NCBI GenBank assembly: GCA_050698355.1
Contig: JBOHBN010000109.1
Span: 1 to 12,091 of the forward strand
Source of the DNA: JBOHBN01 sp050698355
Lineage (GTDB): Bacteria > Actinomycetota > Actinomycetes > Streptosporangiales > WHST01
Direction of reading: 5' to 3'
Length of the DNA: 12,091 nucleotides
The position numbers and the translations under genes are program-made. Each line of letters starts with the position of its first letter. Position 1 is the first letter of the stretch. Of this stretch, positions 1 through 6,133 are shown piece by piece. The notes below the pieces were generated by a model, which worked only from the letters and a program-made list of their open reading frames with translations, was not told where the DNA came from and ran no database searches.

Positions 1-1
1 G

Positions 2-1264
2 CAGCGCACGGCGCCGCACCTGGCGCGGCCACTGCCGCAGCTGCTGCCGGAGTACGGCCTGGGCGCCAGGCAGCACCGGAAGCTCGTCGGCGTCGGCGAG
101 GTCGCCGAGCTGCTGCGCGCAGCGGCCCGCACCAGCCGCGACACCCTGCCCAAGCCGTGCATACTCGGCCGGGTCGAGACCGCGAGGCTGGTGCCGGCGC
201 TGCGTGGTGGGTTCGACCGCGGCCTCGTGCACTGGGACGGCCAGCTCGTCGACGACGCACGGCTGGTCGTCACGGTCGCCCGTACGGCGGCGGCGTACGG
301 CGCGAGCGTCCTGACCCGTTGCCGCGCCCTGACGGTGAGCGGTGACGGAGCCGAGGCGTACGACGAGCTGACCGGTACGCGCCTGGACCTGCGGGCGCGG
401 GCGGTGGTCAACGCGACCGGCGTGTGGGCGGGCAGCCTGTCGCCCGACGTCACGCTGCGCCCGAGCCGCGGCACGCACCTGCTGCTGCGGTCCGCCACGC
501 TCGGCGGTTTCGGTACGGCGCTGACCGTGCCGTTCCCCGACGACCCATCGCGGTTCCTGCTCGTACTGCCGTGGGGAGAAGGGCTCGTGCTCGTCGGCCT
601 CACCGACGTGGCCGCGGACGGCGAGCTACCCGACGTGCCGCAGGGGTCGGACGCCGAGGTCGACTACCTGCTCGGTGCGCTGGGCGAGGTCCTACAGGTG
701 CCGGTGAGCCGCGCGGACGTGGTCGGCACGTTCGCCGGCCTGCGGCCGCTGCTGGCCGATCCGGGCAGGGCCGCGGCCAGCACCGCTGACCTTTCCCGGC
801 GGCACGCGGTGACCGTCGGCGCGGACGGGCTCGTCACCGTGACCGGGGGCAAGCTCACCACGTACCGGCGGATGGCAGAGGACGCCGTCGACACCGCGGC
901 TCGCACCCGTGGCCTTGCGGCCCGCCGCTGCCGGACGAGCTGGCTGCCGCTCGTGGGTGCGGCGTCGCCGAGCGCGCTCGATGCGGTGCAGGCGCCCAGG
1001 CGTCTTGTGGACAGGTACGGCACCGAGGCGCCGCGGGTGGTGTCGATGGCGGGTGGCGACCCGGCGCTGCTTAGGCCGGTCGCGGACGGCCTCCACGTCA
1101 CCGGTGCGGAGCTGCTCTTCGGGCTCCGTCACGAGGGCGCGCTGGACGAGTCGGACCTCCTCGATCGGCGTACCAGGCTGGGACTGGTGCCCGCCGACCG
1201 CGAGCGGGCGCTCCCGGCAGTCCGCACGTTGCTCGCAGCCGCGAGCGAACGATCGAACGCGTAG
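2..1264 (+). CDS. glpD: Glycerol-3-phosphate dehydrogenase, FAD-dependent (5' end cut off by window)
   Basis: The open frame runs in from the left edge, so the N-terminal FAD-binding GxGxxG region is missing. The first visible residues, TAPHLARPLPQLLPE, match the stretch after the flavin motif in GlpD proteins. Further on are GTFAGLRPLL (about 728-757) and TGGKLTTYRRMAEDAVD (from 842), both hallmarks of the GlpD/DAO fold. A C-terminal helical domain (about 930-1250) is typical of bacterial GlpD. The family oxidises sn-glycerol 3-phosphate to dihydroxyacetone phosphate at the membrane and passes electrons to quinone, in glycerol catabolism and phospholipid turnover. No glpF or glpK is visible nearby. 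The stop codon TAG overlaps the likely -10 hexamer of the next gene. The family call is firm; whether it is the catabolic or a housekeeping paralogue cannot be told. Confidence 0.93.
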   Translation, partial: QRTAPHLARPLPQLLPEYGLGARQHRKLVGVGEVAELLRAAARTSRDTLPKPCILGRVETARLVPALRGGFDRGLVHWDGQLVDDARLVVTVARTAAAYGASVLTRCRALTVSGDGAEAYDELTGTRLDLRARAVVNATGVWAGSLSPDVTLRPSRGTHLLLRSATLGGFGTALTVPFPDDPSRFLLVLPWGEGLVLVGLTDVAADGELPDVPQGSDAEVDYLLGALGEVLQVPVSRADVVGTFAGLRPLLADPGRAAASTADLSRRHAVTVGADGLVTVTGGKLTTYRRMAEDAVDTAARTRGLAARRCRTSWLPLVGAASPSALDAVQAPRRLVDRYGTEAPRVVSMAGGDPALLRPVADGLHVTGAELLFGLRHEGALDESDLLDRRTRLGLVPADRERALPAVRTLLAAASERSNA

Positions 1265-1273
1265 AGTGACGGC
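1262..1273 (+). promoter_or_regulatory. Candidate -10 element of a leaderless promoter for the glycosyltransferase gene
   Basis: TAGAGT (1262-1267) fits the TANNNT actinobacterial -10 pattern. It lies 6 nt before the ATG at 1274, which would put the transcription start at or next to the A of the ATG. No Shine-Dalgarno sequence precedes this ATG. No convincing -35 is visible, and the hexamer overlaps the glpD stop codon, so read-through from glpD is also possible. Confidence 0.4.
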
Positions 1274-2017
1274 ATGGTGCAGCCCGATGTGGCGGTCGTC
1301 GTACCGGCGCGCAACGTCGCCGGCCGGATAGACGCGACCGTGCGTGCCGCCCACGACCTCGAAGGCGTCAACGTCGTGGTCGTCGTGGACGACGCCTCCT
1401 CCGACCGAACGGCCGACATCGCGGATGCGGCCGGCGCGTTCGTGGTCCGCCACGATCGCGGTGAGGGCAGGGCCGCCGCGATGGTCAGCGGGGCGGAGGC
1501 GGTCGGCGTGCTCGAACACCGGGAGCGCAGGAAGCGACTGCGGCACCTGCTGTTCCTCGACGCCGGCCTCGGCGCGACCGCCGCCGCTGCCGGGCCGTTG
1601 GTCACCCCCGTACGCGGTGGGCTGGCCGACATGACGATCGGCGTGGTCCCCGCGGCGGGGGACGCAGCCGCGGACGGCCTGCTCGCACGGCTGGCGCGCG
1701 AGGGCATCAACCGCGCGACCGGCTGGACGGCGACGCGGCCGCTCGCCACCCAGCGGTGCCTCACCCGCGCGGCGTTCGACGCCGCCCGCCCGCTCGCGTC
1801 CGGGTTCGGTGTGGAGACGGCCCTCACCATCGACCTGCTGCGGCAGAACTTCCGCGCCACCGAGGTCGAGGTGCCGTTCGGCGACAGGACGGCAGCCACG
1901 GACGTGCGCACACGGCTCCGCCGCGCGCGCCAGTTCACCGACGTCATGCGGGCACTCGCATTCCGCGAGGTCACCCCAACAACGGCCCGCAGGTTAGGCT
2001 CGCGCAGTTCCAGATGA
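1274..2017 (+). CDS. Family 2 glycosyltransferase-like protein with altered DXD motif
   Basis: This 247-residue protein starts with a GT-A nucleotide-sugar fold: VAVVVPARN (residues 6-14), then VVVVVDDASSDRTADIA, the usual first acidic loop of GT2 enzymes. Actinobacterial relatives of this short soluble family normally carry a DAD(L) metal-binding motif. Here the sequence reads LFLDAGLG (D96, A97, G98; 1559-1567), so the second aspartate is glycine. The C-terminal half (GWTATRPLATQRCLTRAAF, then a GFGVE segment and a RARQF helix) is typical of the family. There is no signal peptide or membrane segment, so it is probably cytosolic. Substrate and acceptor are unknown. It begins 9 bp after glpD, but its start looks leaderless. 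The family is fairly certain; catalytic activity is not. Confidence 0.82.
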   Translation: MVQPDVAVVVPARNVAGRIDATVRAAHDLEGVNVVVVVDDASSDRTADIADAAGAFVVRHDRGEGRAAAMVSGAEAVGVLEHRERRKRLRHLLFLDAGLGATAAAAGPLVTPVRGGLADMTIGVVPAAGDAAADGLLARLAREGINRATGWTATRPLATQRCLTRAAFDAARPLASGFGVETALTIDLLRQNFRATEVEVPFGDRTAATDVRTRLRRARQFTDVMRALAFREVTPTTARRLGSRSSR

Positions 2018-2058
2018 CGGTCCCAAATGACCACGTTATGTGGGCTTAGTACGGCTCC

Positions 2059-2078
2059 TCGATGCCTGCAGGCATCGA
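2059..2078. repeat. Perfect 20-bp palindrome between converging genes
   Basis: TCGATGCCTGCAGGCATCGA reads identically on both strands with no central spacer. It sits in the 122-bp gap between the 3' ends of the glycosyltransferase (+) and HNH (-) genes. As RNA it would fold into an 8-bp stem with a TGCA loop from either strand. There is no T tract on either side. A bidirectional terminator or a protein-binding site are both possible. The rest of the gap (2018-2139) shows no gene or RNA that I recognise. Confidence 0.6.
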
Positions 2079-2139
2079 ACAGCCCGACCTGGCCTCGAAG
2101 AGTCCCGTAACGGTTAGCCAGACAGGACCGGTATGGGGG

Positions 2140-3045
2140 TTAGCTGGCGGCGCGAAACTCCTCGTAGCGTTCATCGAGCCGCGTGGGATCGGGCTTCGCC
2201 GCGGATGCATGTGGGACGTGCAAGCGTTGTTGATGCATCTCCTGTAGGCCATATCGCAGCATGGGGCCGTCGATCTCGTCGAGGATGTCGCGACGGACTT
2301 CCACGACCAGGTCAGGCCGGACGCCGAGCACGTTTCGGTCAAAGGCGCGGTGGTGGATGCTGCAGAGCGCAAGACCGTTAGGTACGACCGGGGAACCGCG
2401 TGGGTGCGTGTCGGCCAGGATGTGCGCCGCGTCCAGCAACTCGGCATGACGTAGTCGGCACATCGCACATGCAGTGCCATACGCGGACACGACGCGGGCT
2501 CGAAAGATCGGCTGGTGCAGCCGCAACCGGTTCAGGCGCTCCACGTACCGTCGTTGATCCGGGTCCGTTTCGGCTGCGGCGCCGAGGTGCCGTTGAGCTG
2601 GATCGACCGCGAGTGCGACACGGAGCCGTTCAGGCTCGTCCGCTATGACGTAGACGGGGTACTGCGCGTGGTAGATGCCCCTACCGACGGCCACGAACCA
2701 AACAAGAGGTAGGCCGAGGCGCCCGGCCCGGCGTAGAGCCGCGTTGTCCCAGTGATCCGGGTCCTGGCCGCGGTACGCGTACCGGATCAGTCCCTCCGGC
2801 CCTACTTCGTCAACGTAGGGTGGGATGCGCCCTGGCGGCGTCCATGTGGTCCGGATTGCCAGGGCGGCGTCAAGATTCCGCGGCTTGCAGATTCCCTGCT
2901 GTCGAAGTAGCAGCGGAATCTGTTGTCCAAGAAAAGGGAAACTGGCGACCTCGGGCTGGGTAACCGTGCGAGTGCCCTGGCCGGTGCGATCATCCAACCA
3001 ACGCATGGCAGCTTCCCGCACCGCCAGCTCGTCGAGCGTGGTCAC
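2140..3045 (-). CDS. HNH endonuclease with an uncharacterised N-terminal module
   Basis: The protein has 301 residues. The C-terminal part carries an HNH nuclease of the restriction-type HNH_2 pattern: CAMC (193-196), DAAHI (205-209, likely catalytic H208), NGLALCSIHHRAFD (223-236) with N223, C228, H231 and H232. C193, C196 and C228 may bind a structural zinc. Residues 1-180 form a separate, well-packed module with YAYRGQDP (89-96), an LRRAGRLGLPLVWFVAVGRG stretch and YHAQYPVYVI (125-134), features I associate with a common actinobacterial HNH family. Such modules often read modified DNA, but that is inference. The start is GTG at 3045, with GGAGG (3052-3056) 6 nt upstream. Base composition is lower than in neighbours: the 60 bases at 2881-2940 hold 31 G/C, against 47 of 60 at 3781-3840 in larC. 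This suggests transfer. No methyltransferase is next to it. It lies 112 bp downstream of larC. Confidence 0.88.
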   Translation of the reverse strand: MTTLDELAVREAAMRWLDDRTGQGTRTVTQPEVASFPFLGQQIPLLLRQQGICKPRNLDAALAIRTTWTPPGRIPPYVDEVGPEGLIRYAYRGQDPDHWDNAALRRAGRLGLPLVWFVAVGRGIYHAQYPVYVIADEPERLRVALAVDPAQRHLGAAAETDPDQRRYVERLNRLRLHQPIFRARVVSAYGTACAMCRLRHAELLDAAHILADTHPRGSPVVPNGLALCSIHHRAFDRNVLGVRPDLVVEVRRDILDEIDGPMLRYGLQEMHQQRLHVPHASAAKPDPTRLDERYEEFRAAS

Positions 3046-3157
3046 CCGCCACCTCCGTGGTCACTGCCGTGATTCTGGCAGAACCACCCGTAGCTGACGG
3101 AGTTTTCGTGGCAGCGGACCTCGCGTAGTCACGCCGGAGGCTCGCCGGTTCTCGTGG

Positions 3158-4342
3158 CTACGCCGTACGGGCTGCTCGCGCCGCGGCCGCCGCATCCGCG
3201 AGGACGTCACGTACGGGACGCCCGAGCGCGGCGGCGGCGGCAGCGACCTCCTCGTACTCCGGCTGCGCGTTGACGACCCGCCCGTCGAGCAGCGCGACCT
3301 TGACGCCGATGCGCCGCCCACCGACCTCCACCTCGGTGCGTTCCCGGGCGAGCGCGCGCTTGGTCACCTGCGTCTCGCGTACGCCGATGGTCGAGGTCTC
3401 GGTGAACACGGTTCGCCGTACCTCGTGTACGCGCGCCGCGGGAACGAGCACAGCCAGCGTGTGCGCCGGCCGGCCCTTCTTCATCAGGATCGGGGTGAGC
3501 CACGCATCCGACGCGCCCGCAGCAAGCAGCCGTTCAAGCACGGCCGGCCACAGCCGCGGGTCGAGGTCGTCGACGTTCGCCTCGACGAGCAGGTCGGTCG
3601 AGACGACACCGTCACCGGCGTCGGTCGGGTCGCCGAGCACCAGTCGGAGCACGTTCGGGACCTCGGGCATGTCCATGCTTCCCGCGCCCACGCCGACACC
3701 GGAGACGCGGATCGCTGGCATGGCGCCCCATCCCGACGCCAGCGAAGCCAGCAGGGCGGCGCCGGTCGGGGTCGTGCGCTCGACGGGCACCTCGCCCCCG
3801 TGTACGGGCGCACCGGCTTCCCCCAGGACGGCGAGCACCGCCGGGCCGGGCACCGGGATCCCGCCGTGCATGCCGTTCGCGAGGCCCGAACCGAGCGGGA
3901 CGGGCGAGACGACCACGCGGTCGAGCCCGAGGGCGTGCATCCCCGCGGACGCACCGACGATGTCCGCGATCGCGTCGAGCGCACCGACCTCGTGGAAATG
4001 CACGAGTTCGACGTCGATGCCGTGCGCTCGTGCCTCCGCCCGTGCCAGCCGGGCGAAGACGTCCTCGGCGCGGTCGCGTACCGGCTGCTCCAGGCCCGCC
4101 GAAGCGAGCATCTCCCGGACGTCGGCCCACGTGCGCGTCTCACCGCCCTCGCCGGCGCGTACGTCCACCTTCGTCGCAGCAAGGCCGTGTCTGCTCGCCG
4201 GTTCGCTGACGAGCTCGATGGGCTCAGCACCGATCGCGCCCACGGCGCTCTGCAACACCTCAAGCGGTACGCCCGCGTCGACGACGGCGCCGAGCAGCAT
4301 GTCGCCGCTCGCGCCGCCGACGCAGTCGATCCAGCCGATCAT
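3158..4342 (-). CDS. larC: Nickel insertion enzyme for nickel-pincer nucleotide cofactor
   Basis: This 394-residue protein is full length for LarC. It opens with MIGWIDCVGGASGDMLLGA, the family's signature N-terminus. It then has VHFHEVGALDAIADIVG (114-130), GIPVPGPAVLAVL (161-173), TPTGAALL (191-198), EANVDDLDPR (254-263), MKKGRPAHTL (287-296), TETSTIGVR (314-322) and PEYEE (361-365). LarC is a CTP-dependent chelatase-type enzyme that inserts nickel into pyridinium-3,5-bisthiocarboxylic acid mononucleotide, giving the cofactor of lactate racemase and related LarA enzymes. In Lactiplantibacillus plantarum the gene is split (larC1/larC2) and needs a frameshift; here the frame is continuous. 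The ATG (4342-4340) overlaps the larB stop as ATGA, which implies translational coupling and fixes the start. Histidine and acidic residues of the HFHE segment could help bind metal (inference). Confidence 0.95.
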   Translation of the reverse strand: MIGWIDCVGGASGDMLLGAVVDAGVPLEVLQSAVGAIGAEPIELVSEPASRHGLAATKVDVRAGEGGETRTWADVREMLASAGLEQPVRDRAEDVFARLARAEARAHGIDVELVHFHEVGALDAIADIVGASAGMHALGLDRVVVSPVPLGSGLANGMHGGIPVPGPAVLAVLGEAGAPVHGGEVPVERTTPTGAALLASLASGWGAMPAIRVSGVGVGAGSMDMPEVPNVLRLVLGDPTDAGDGVVSTDLLVEANVDDLDPRLWPAVLERLLAAGASDAWLTPILMKKGRPAHTLAVLVPAARVHEVRRTVFTETSTIGVRETQVTKRALARERTEVEVGGRRIGVKVALLDGRVVNAQPEYEEVAAAAAALGRPVRDVLADAAAAARAARTA

Positions 4343-5118
4343 GTCGGGTGTTGCCCGGCGCGTCGCGCGACCCGGGCGGCGAATACTCCCGCGCCGAAAC
4401 CGTTGTCGATGTTGCAGACCGTGATGCCAGGGGCGCAGGAGTTGAGCATGGCGAGCAGCGCGGCGAGGCCGCCGAACGACGAGCCGTACCCGACCGAGGT
4501 GGGGACGGCTACCAGCGGTACGCCGGTCAACCCGCCCACCACGCTTGGCAGGGCGCCCTCCATGCCGGCCACGACGATCAGGCAGTCGGCGGCGTCGAGG
4601 CGCTCGCGTGCGGCGAGCAGGCGGTGCACGCCGGCCACGCCGACATCGTCGACCCGGTCGACCACCGCACCGAAGCCGCGCGCGATGAACGCGGCCTCGG
4701 CGGCGACCGGCAGGTCGCTGGTGCCCGCGGAGACGACGGTGACCCGGCCGTGCGTGGCGCGCGGCGTACCGACCGCAACGCACCGGGCGACATCGTCGAT
4801 GTCGGCATCGGGGAACGCCTCGCGCACGGCCGCGCGCGTCTCCACGTCCAACCGCGTCGCGATCGCCTGCCGCCCCGTCGGTTGACCGGCCAGCTCCGCC
4901 AGCAACGCGGTTACCTGTGCGCTGGTCTTGCCCGCGCCGTACACGACTTCCGGGTCGCCGGTACGCACGCCGCGGTTGGTGTCGAGCCGGGCGAAGCCGA
5001 GGTCGGTGAAGCCGGTCTCCGAGAGCGGCCCGGCGGCGAGCTGGGTGACCGCGGCCTCGACCTGGGTCGAGCCGGCAGCGACCGAGGCAAGCAGCTCGCG
5101 CAGCTCCTGGGTATCCAC
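4339..5118 (-). CDS. larB: Pyridinium-3,5-biscarboxylic acid mononucleotide synthase
   Basis: The protein has 259 residues. An N-terminal helical region (1-115) is followed by an AIR carboxylase-like (PurE-type) domain: SAGTSDLPVAAEA (130-142), GMEGALPSVVGGL (185-197), PTSVGYG (206-212), NSCAPG with C228, and VCNIDNGFGAG (234-244). LarB carboxylates the pyridinium ring of nicotinic acid adenine dinucleotide and releases AMP, the first step in nickel-pincer cofactor synthesis. C228 probably matches the cysteine that L. plantarum LarB uses to form a covalent pyridine adduct. The start chosen is GTG at 5118. There is no Shine-Dalgarno sequence, but TACAGT lies 7 nt upstream, which fits a leaderless message. 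It precedes larC with a 4-nt ATGA overlap. larE, the sulfur-transfer step, is not in the window. Confidence 0.94.
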   Translation of the reverse strand: MDTQELRELLASVAAGSTQVEAAVTQLAAGPLSETGFTDLGFARLDTNRGVRTGDPEVVYGAGKTSAQVTALLAELAGQPTGRQAIATRLDVETRAAVREAFPDADIDDVARCVAVGTPRATHGRVTVVSAGTSDLPVAAEAAFIARGFGAVVDRVDDVGVAGVHRLLAARERLDAADCLIVVAGMEGALPSVVGGLTGVPLVAVPTSVGYGSSFGGLAALLAMLNSCAPGITVCNIDNGFGAGVFAARVARRAGQHPT

Positions 5119-5157
5119 GCAACGGACTGTAGTAGCCCGCTCGATACCCTCGACGCC
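5119..5157. promoter_or_regulatory. Divergent, overlapping leaderless promoters of larB and pheA
   Basis: Only 39 bp separate the two start codons. On the plus strand TACCCT (5145-5150) is followed by 7 nt and the pheA ATG at 5158. On the minus strand TACAGT (5131-5126) is followed by 7 nt and the larB GTG at 5118. Both fit TANNNT, and both would start transcription at the first base of the start codon. The -35 boxes would fall inside or beyond the opposing unit: CGGACT (5123-5128, spacer 16) for pheA and TCGAGG (5153-5148, minus strand, spacer 16) for larB. Both are weak matches. The two polymerase footprints must overlap, so the promoters may compete. Confidence 0.5.
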
Positions 5158-6099
5158 ATGCCCCGCGCTTCCCAATCGCAGTACGGATACCTCGGCCCGG
5201 AGGGCACCTTCACACAGGAGGCGCTGCGTCGGCTGCCCGAGGCGTCGACCGTGACGACGAAGCCGTACCAGAGCGTTCCCGCCGCGCTCGATGCCGTGCG
5301 CCGAGGCGACGTGACCGCGGCGATGGTCCCGATCGAGAACTCCGTCGAGGGCGCGGTCTCCGCGACGCTCGACGAGCTGGCGACCGGTCACCCGCTGATG
5401 ATCACCCGCGAGGTGTTCCTTCCGGTTCGGTTCGTGCTCGCCGCGCGAGGCGACATGGAACTGGACAAGATACGCAGGCTCGCCACCCACCCGCACGCGG
5501 CAGCGCAGTGCCGGCGCTGGCTGACCGCGCACCTGCCCGACGCGACCGTCGTGCCGAGCGCCTCGACCGCCGCGGCCGCCGCCGACGTGGCCGGGTCCCA
5601 GGACTATGACGCGGCGATCGTGGCGCCGCTCGCCGCGGAGCAGTACGGGTTGCGCGCGCTCGCCGACGGCATCGGTGACCGGCCGGACGCGGTCACGCGG
5701 TTCGTGCTCGTCGGCCAACCGTCCCCACCGGGAGACCCGACCGGCGCCGACCGTACGACGCTCGTCGCGTTCATCCGCGACGACCATCCCGGTGCCCTGC
5801 TGGAGATCCTCACCGAGTTCTCCGTACGTGGGGTCAACCTTTCGCGCATCGACTCGCGGCCCACCGGCAATGGGCACGGCAGGTACTGCTTCTCCATCGA
5901 CGCCGACGGCCACTTGCTCGACCGGCGCGTGGGCGAGGCGCTCTCCGCCCTGCACCGGGTGTGCGCCGACATCCGGTTCCTCGGCAGCTACCCGCGCGCC
6001 GACGGGGAGCCGACGCTCGTGCGCCGCGGCACGTCGGACGAGGAGTTCCGTGCTGCCGCCGACTGGCTCGCCCGCCTGCGTGACGGCGATAACCCGTAG
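5158..6099 (+). CDS. pheA: Prephenate dehydratase with C-terminal ACT domain
   Basis: The 313-residue protein converts prephenate to phenylpyruvate, the committed step of phenylalanine synthesis. The catalytic domain starts with YGYLGPEGTF (9-18), has PIENSVEG (58-65) and ends with the TRF motif (180-182) that holds the active-site threonine and arginine. An ACT regulatory domain (about 199-278) follows, with GALLEIL (212-218) and IDSRPT (231-236), the local form of the ESRP loop that binds phenylalanine for feedback inhibition. It is a monofunctional enzyme, without chorismate mutase, as is usual in actinomycetes. The ATG at 5158 is supported by the -10 hexamer 7 nt upstream and by the match of the first 18 residues to the family. 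There is no Shine-Dalgarno sequence. serS follows 34 bp downstream in the same direction. Confidence 0.96.
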   Translation: MPRASQSQYGYLGPEGTFTQEALRRLPEASTVTTKPYQSVPAALDAVRRGDVTAAMVPIENSVEGAVSATLDELATGHPLMITREVFLPVRFVLAARGDMELDKIRRLATHPHAAAQCRRWLTAHLPDATVVPSASTAAAAADVAGSQDYDAAIVAPLAAEQYGLRALADGIGDRPDAVTRFVLVGQPSPPGDPTGADRTTLVAFIRDDHPGALLEILTEFSVRGVNLSRIDSRPTGNGHGRYCFSIDADGHLLDRRVGEALSALHRVCADIRFLGSYPRADGEPTLVRRGTSDEEFRAAADWLARLRDGDNP

Positions 6100-6121
6100 C
6101 GGGTCCCCGCACGCACGCGAG

Positions 6122-6133
6122 TAGCCTCGTCTC
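6122..6133 (+). promoter_or_regulatory. Candidate -10 element of a leaderless promoter for serS
   Basis: TAGCCT (6122-6127) fits TANNNT and lies 6 nt before the GTG at 6134. The 34-nt gap after pheA has no Shine-Dalgarno sequence, so serS would be read as a leaderless message or by coupling from pheA. No clear -35 is visible. Confidence 0.4.

Noticed and set aside
2046..2480. Minus-strand frame of 144 residues overlapping the HNH gene end
   Set aside because: It overlaps the HNH catalytic region in another frame and shows no domain. The HNH motifs are unambiguous.
3270..4885. Long plus-strand open frames opposite larC and larB (384 and 486 residues)
   Set aside because: Their translations are rich in R, S, T and A with no domain pattern, while the minus strand encodes clear LarC and LarB motifs across the same bases.
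4343..5122. Upstream extension of larC to 5122
   Set aside because: Residues before MIGWIDC are an out-of-frame reading of larB. The ATGA overlap and the family N-terminus fix the start at 4342.
4348..5157. Upstream extension of pheA to 4348
   Set aside because: The frame stays open through larB antisense sequence, but PheA homology begins at the ATG at 5158, which has a -10 box 7 nt before it.
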